Shown: positions 6,724-8,130 of the stretch, piece by piece | How the letters are laid out: every line of letters starts with the position of its first letter | Numbering within the stretch: position 1 is the first letter of the stretch | Assembly: GCA_027063215.1 (NCBI GenBank) | Contig: JAMOSE010000141.1 | Span: 1-8,130, forward strand | Origin: Sulfurimonas sp. | GTDB lineage: Bacteria > Campylobacterota > Campylobacteria > Campylobacterales > Sulfurimonadaceae | Length of the DNA stretch: 8,130 bases | Direction of reading: 5' to 3' | Program-made: the position numbers and the translations under genes | The notes under the pieces: generated by a model | What the model saw: the letters and a program-made list of their open reading frames with translations, nothing else | Told to the model about the DNA's origin: nothing | Database searches by the model: none

Positions 6724-8000
6724 TACTTCCAATTATATGTTGCCGTATCTTCAAGCATCATCTCTATTTCTAAAAGTCGATTATATTTTGCCAACCTTTC
6801 ACTGCGTGAGGCTGAACCGGTTTTTAAGTGTCCGCCATCCATTGCCACTGCAAAATCTGCTAAAAATGTATCTGCCGTTTCACCTGAACGATGTGAAAGC
6901 AGGTATCGCCATCCATTATCACGGCACATTCTCACAGCATCAACAGTTTCGGTTACTGTTCCAATTTGATTAAGTTTAATAAGTGAAGCGTTTGCAGTAT
7001 GCTCTTTTATGCCACGTGAGATAAACTTAGTATTTGTTACAAAGATATCATCACCGATAACTTCTATCTTATCTCCAAGTTCTGCGGTAAATTTTGCAAA
7101 ACCTTCCCAGTCTTCTTCTGCTAGCGGATCTTCCCAAAAGATGATAGGGTATTTTTCTACCCACTCTTTTGCAAGTGCTATCATCTCATCACTGCTTTTT
7201 TCTCCTGCTCCTGACCATTTAAGATTATAATGACCTTTTTTCTCAGAGCAAAAAGATGTTGCAGCACTGTCAATACCTATCATAATATCTTTACCAGGTT
7301 CAAATCCTGCTGTCTCAATCGCCTCAATAATAAGCTCCATAGCCTCTTCATTACTTTTTAAATCCGGTGCAAAACCACCTTCATCACCAACAGAAGTAGC
7401 AAGTCCACGAGAAGCTAAAATCTTTTTAAGTGCATGAAAAGTCTCTGCTACATAACGCAAACCTTCACTAAAAGTCGGTGCACCAACAGGTACCGCCATA
7501 AACTCTTGAAAATCTACGCTGTTATCAGCATGTTCTCCGCCGTTTAAGATATTCATACAAGGAACAGGAATACGCCGTGCATCTGCACCACCCAAATATT
7601 GATACAATTCCAGACCACTTGATGCTGCAGCTGCTTTTGCTACAGCCATACTCACACCAAGAATTGCATTGGCACCAAGATTTGACTTATTTTCAGTTCC
7701 ATCTAAAGCTATCATTGCCCTATCAATTTTTGCCTGATCTGTTGCATCCATACCTACAACTAATGAAGCAAGATGATTGTTTACATTAAAGACAGCTTTG
7801 CGTACACCTTTGCCATTGTAACGCTCAGGATCATCGTCACGCAACTCTACTGCTTCATACTCTCCTGTGCTTGCACCCGAGGGAACAGAAGCCGATACTT
7901 TTGTCCCATCCTCAAGTGTAAGTAAAACTCTTACAGTAGGATTACCTCGTGAGTCTAAAATTTCTAAAGCTTTTACACTTTTTATTGTTGTATTTGCCAT
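6723..8000 (-). CDS. eno: Enolase (phosphopyruvate hydratase)
   Basis: This enzyme reversibly dehydrates 2-phosphoglycerate to phosphoenolpyruvate in lower glycolysis and gluconeogenesis. Its 425 residues match the bacterial length. Seen: LDSRGNPTV (15-23); the mobile loop SGASTG (41-46); GGEHADN with H157; the catalytic acid in GDEGGF (E207); Mg2+ ligands D244, E290 and D317; the catalytic base K342 in the signature LIKLNQIGTVTET; SHRSGET (369-375); and K393 in HLKTGS. The protein is intact. The ATG is set by AGAGGA seven bases upstream, inside the end of lpd. In Campylobacter and Helicobacter eno lies beside recA; if the host belongs to that phylum, its location here beside lpd and glgP may mean a second enolase or a moved locus (inference). 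Confidence 0.97.
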   Translation of the reverse strand: MANTTIKSVKALEILDSRGNPTVRVLLTLEDGTKVSASVPSGASTGEYEAVELRDDDPERYNGKGVRKAVFNVNNHLASLVVGMDATDQAKIDRAMIALDGTENKSNLGANAILGVSMAVAKAAAASSGLELYQYLGGADARRIPVPCMNILNGGEHADNSVDFQEFMAVPVGAPTFSEGLRYVAETFHALKKILASRGLATSVGDEGGFAPDLKSNEEAMELIIEAIETAGFEPGKDIMIGIDSAATSFCSEKKGHYNLKWSGAGEKSSDEMIALAKEWVEKYPIIFWEDPLAEEDWEGFAKFTAELGDKIEVIGDDIFVTNTKFISRGIKEHTANASLIKLNQIGTVTETVDAVRMCRDNGWRYLLSHRSGETADTFLADFAVAMDGGHLKTGSASRSERLAKYNRLLEIEMMLEDTATYNWK

Positions 8001-8004
8001 TTTA

Positions 8005-8130
8005 TTATCCTCTACTTCTTTGCATCATATTTTTAAAAAATATCTGCTTTGCCAATATGCCAAAAGATTCTGTAAGTGTTGGATGTGGGTGAATTGTCTG
8101 CATAACATCCATCGCTTTCATTTTATTAGC
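8005..8130 (-). CDS. lpd: Dihydrolipoamide dehydrogenase, C-terminal end only
   Basis: Only the last 41 codons are in the window; the gene enters from the right edge. The fragment reads MDVMQTIHPHPTLTES near its start, which is the class I flavoprotein disulfide reductase dimer-interface motif. In Lpd the His of HPT and the Glu five residues later (residues 16 and 21 of the fragment) form the catalytic His-Glu pair. The H-P-T-L-x-E spacing fits Lpd rather than glutathione reductase (HPTSSEE) or mercuric reductase. Lpd is the E3 subunit of pyruvate and 2-oxoglutarate dehydrogenase complexes or the glycine cleavage system. After the motif runs a tail of about 20 residues ending QRSRG. It ends in tandem TAA codons, and its last codons carry the ribosome site for eno, 4 bases ahead of the eno ATG. 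Confidence 0.85.
   Translation of the reverse strand, partial: ANKMKAMDVMQTIHPHPTLTESFGILAKQIFFKNMMQRSRG
8008..8013 (-). promoter_or_regulatory. Ribosome binding site of eno, inside the end of lpd
   Basis: AGAGGA on the minus strand overlaps the last Arg-Gly codons of lpd, seven bases before the eno ATG at 8000. It links eno to the same transcript as lpd. Confidence 0.75.

Noticed and set aside
6578..6973. A 131-codon plus-strand frame crossing the eno-glgP junction
   Set aside because: It is antisense to the ends of two well-supported genes, and I see no ribosome site or recognisable protein features.

Overview
The window is a dense, AT-rich stretch of bacterial chromosome in which every gene lies on the minus strand. 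Gaps between genes are only 1-24 bases, so it reads as the interior of one long operon that continues past both edges. Codon use is A/T-rich with strong AAGGA-type ribosome binding sites. Together with the protein types (E. coli-type Pgm, short DUF3417-type glucan phosphorylase, nucleotidyltransferase/phosphomannomutase fusion), this suggests a Gram-negative Campylobacterota-like host such as Sulfurimonas or a relative. The lipoprotein signal and glycine-zipper outer-membrane protein fit a Gram-negative cell. The taxon is an inference, not a proof.

In transcription order (right to left) the genes are: the 3' end of a dihydrolipoamide dehydrogenase (8005-8130); enolase (6723-8000); an alpha-glucan/glycogen phosphorylase (4579-6711); glyceraldehyde-3-phosphate dehydrogenase (3549-4565); a small glycine-zipper outer-membrane lipoprotein (3113-3544); phosphoglucomutase (1476-3110); and the first 483 codons of a sugar-phosphate nucleotidyltransferase fused to a phosphomannomutase-like domain (1-1451, running off the left edge). 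No gap exceeds 24 bases, and I see no internal terminator, promoter, RNA gene, mobile element or CRISPR.

The genes form a coherent storage-carbon theme. GlgP releases glucose-1-phosphate from glucan, and Pgm interconverts it with glucose-6-phosphate. GAPDH and enolase work in lower glycolysis or gluconeogenesis, and Lpd serves 2-oxoacid dehydrogenase complexes downstream of pyruvate. The nucleotidyltransferase would activate a sugar-1-phosphate for polymer synthesis, so the operon may sit at the branch between glucan turnover and surface or storage polysaccharide.

The points most worth a second look are: (i) the phosphomannomutase-like domain of the fusion protein has lost its catalytic serine motif; (ii) the GAPDH lacks the residues usually linked to strict NAD use; (iii) an outer-membrane lipoprotein is embedded, probably translationally coupled, between two central carbon enzymes; and (iv) the enolase may be a second copy in this host. 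I did not find a clearly new defence or mobile system.
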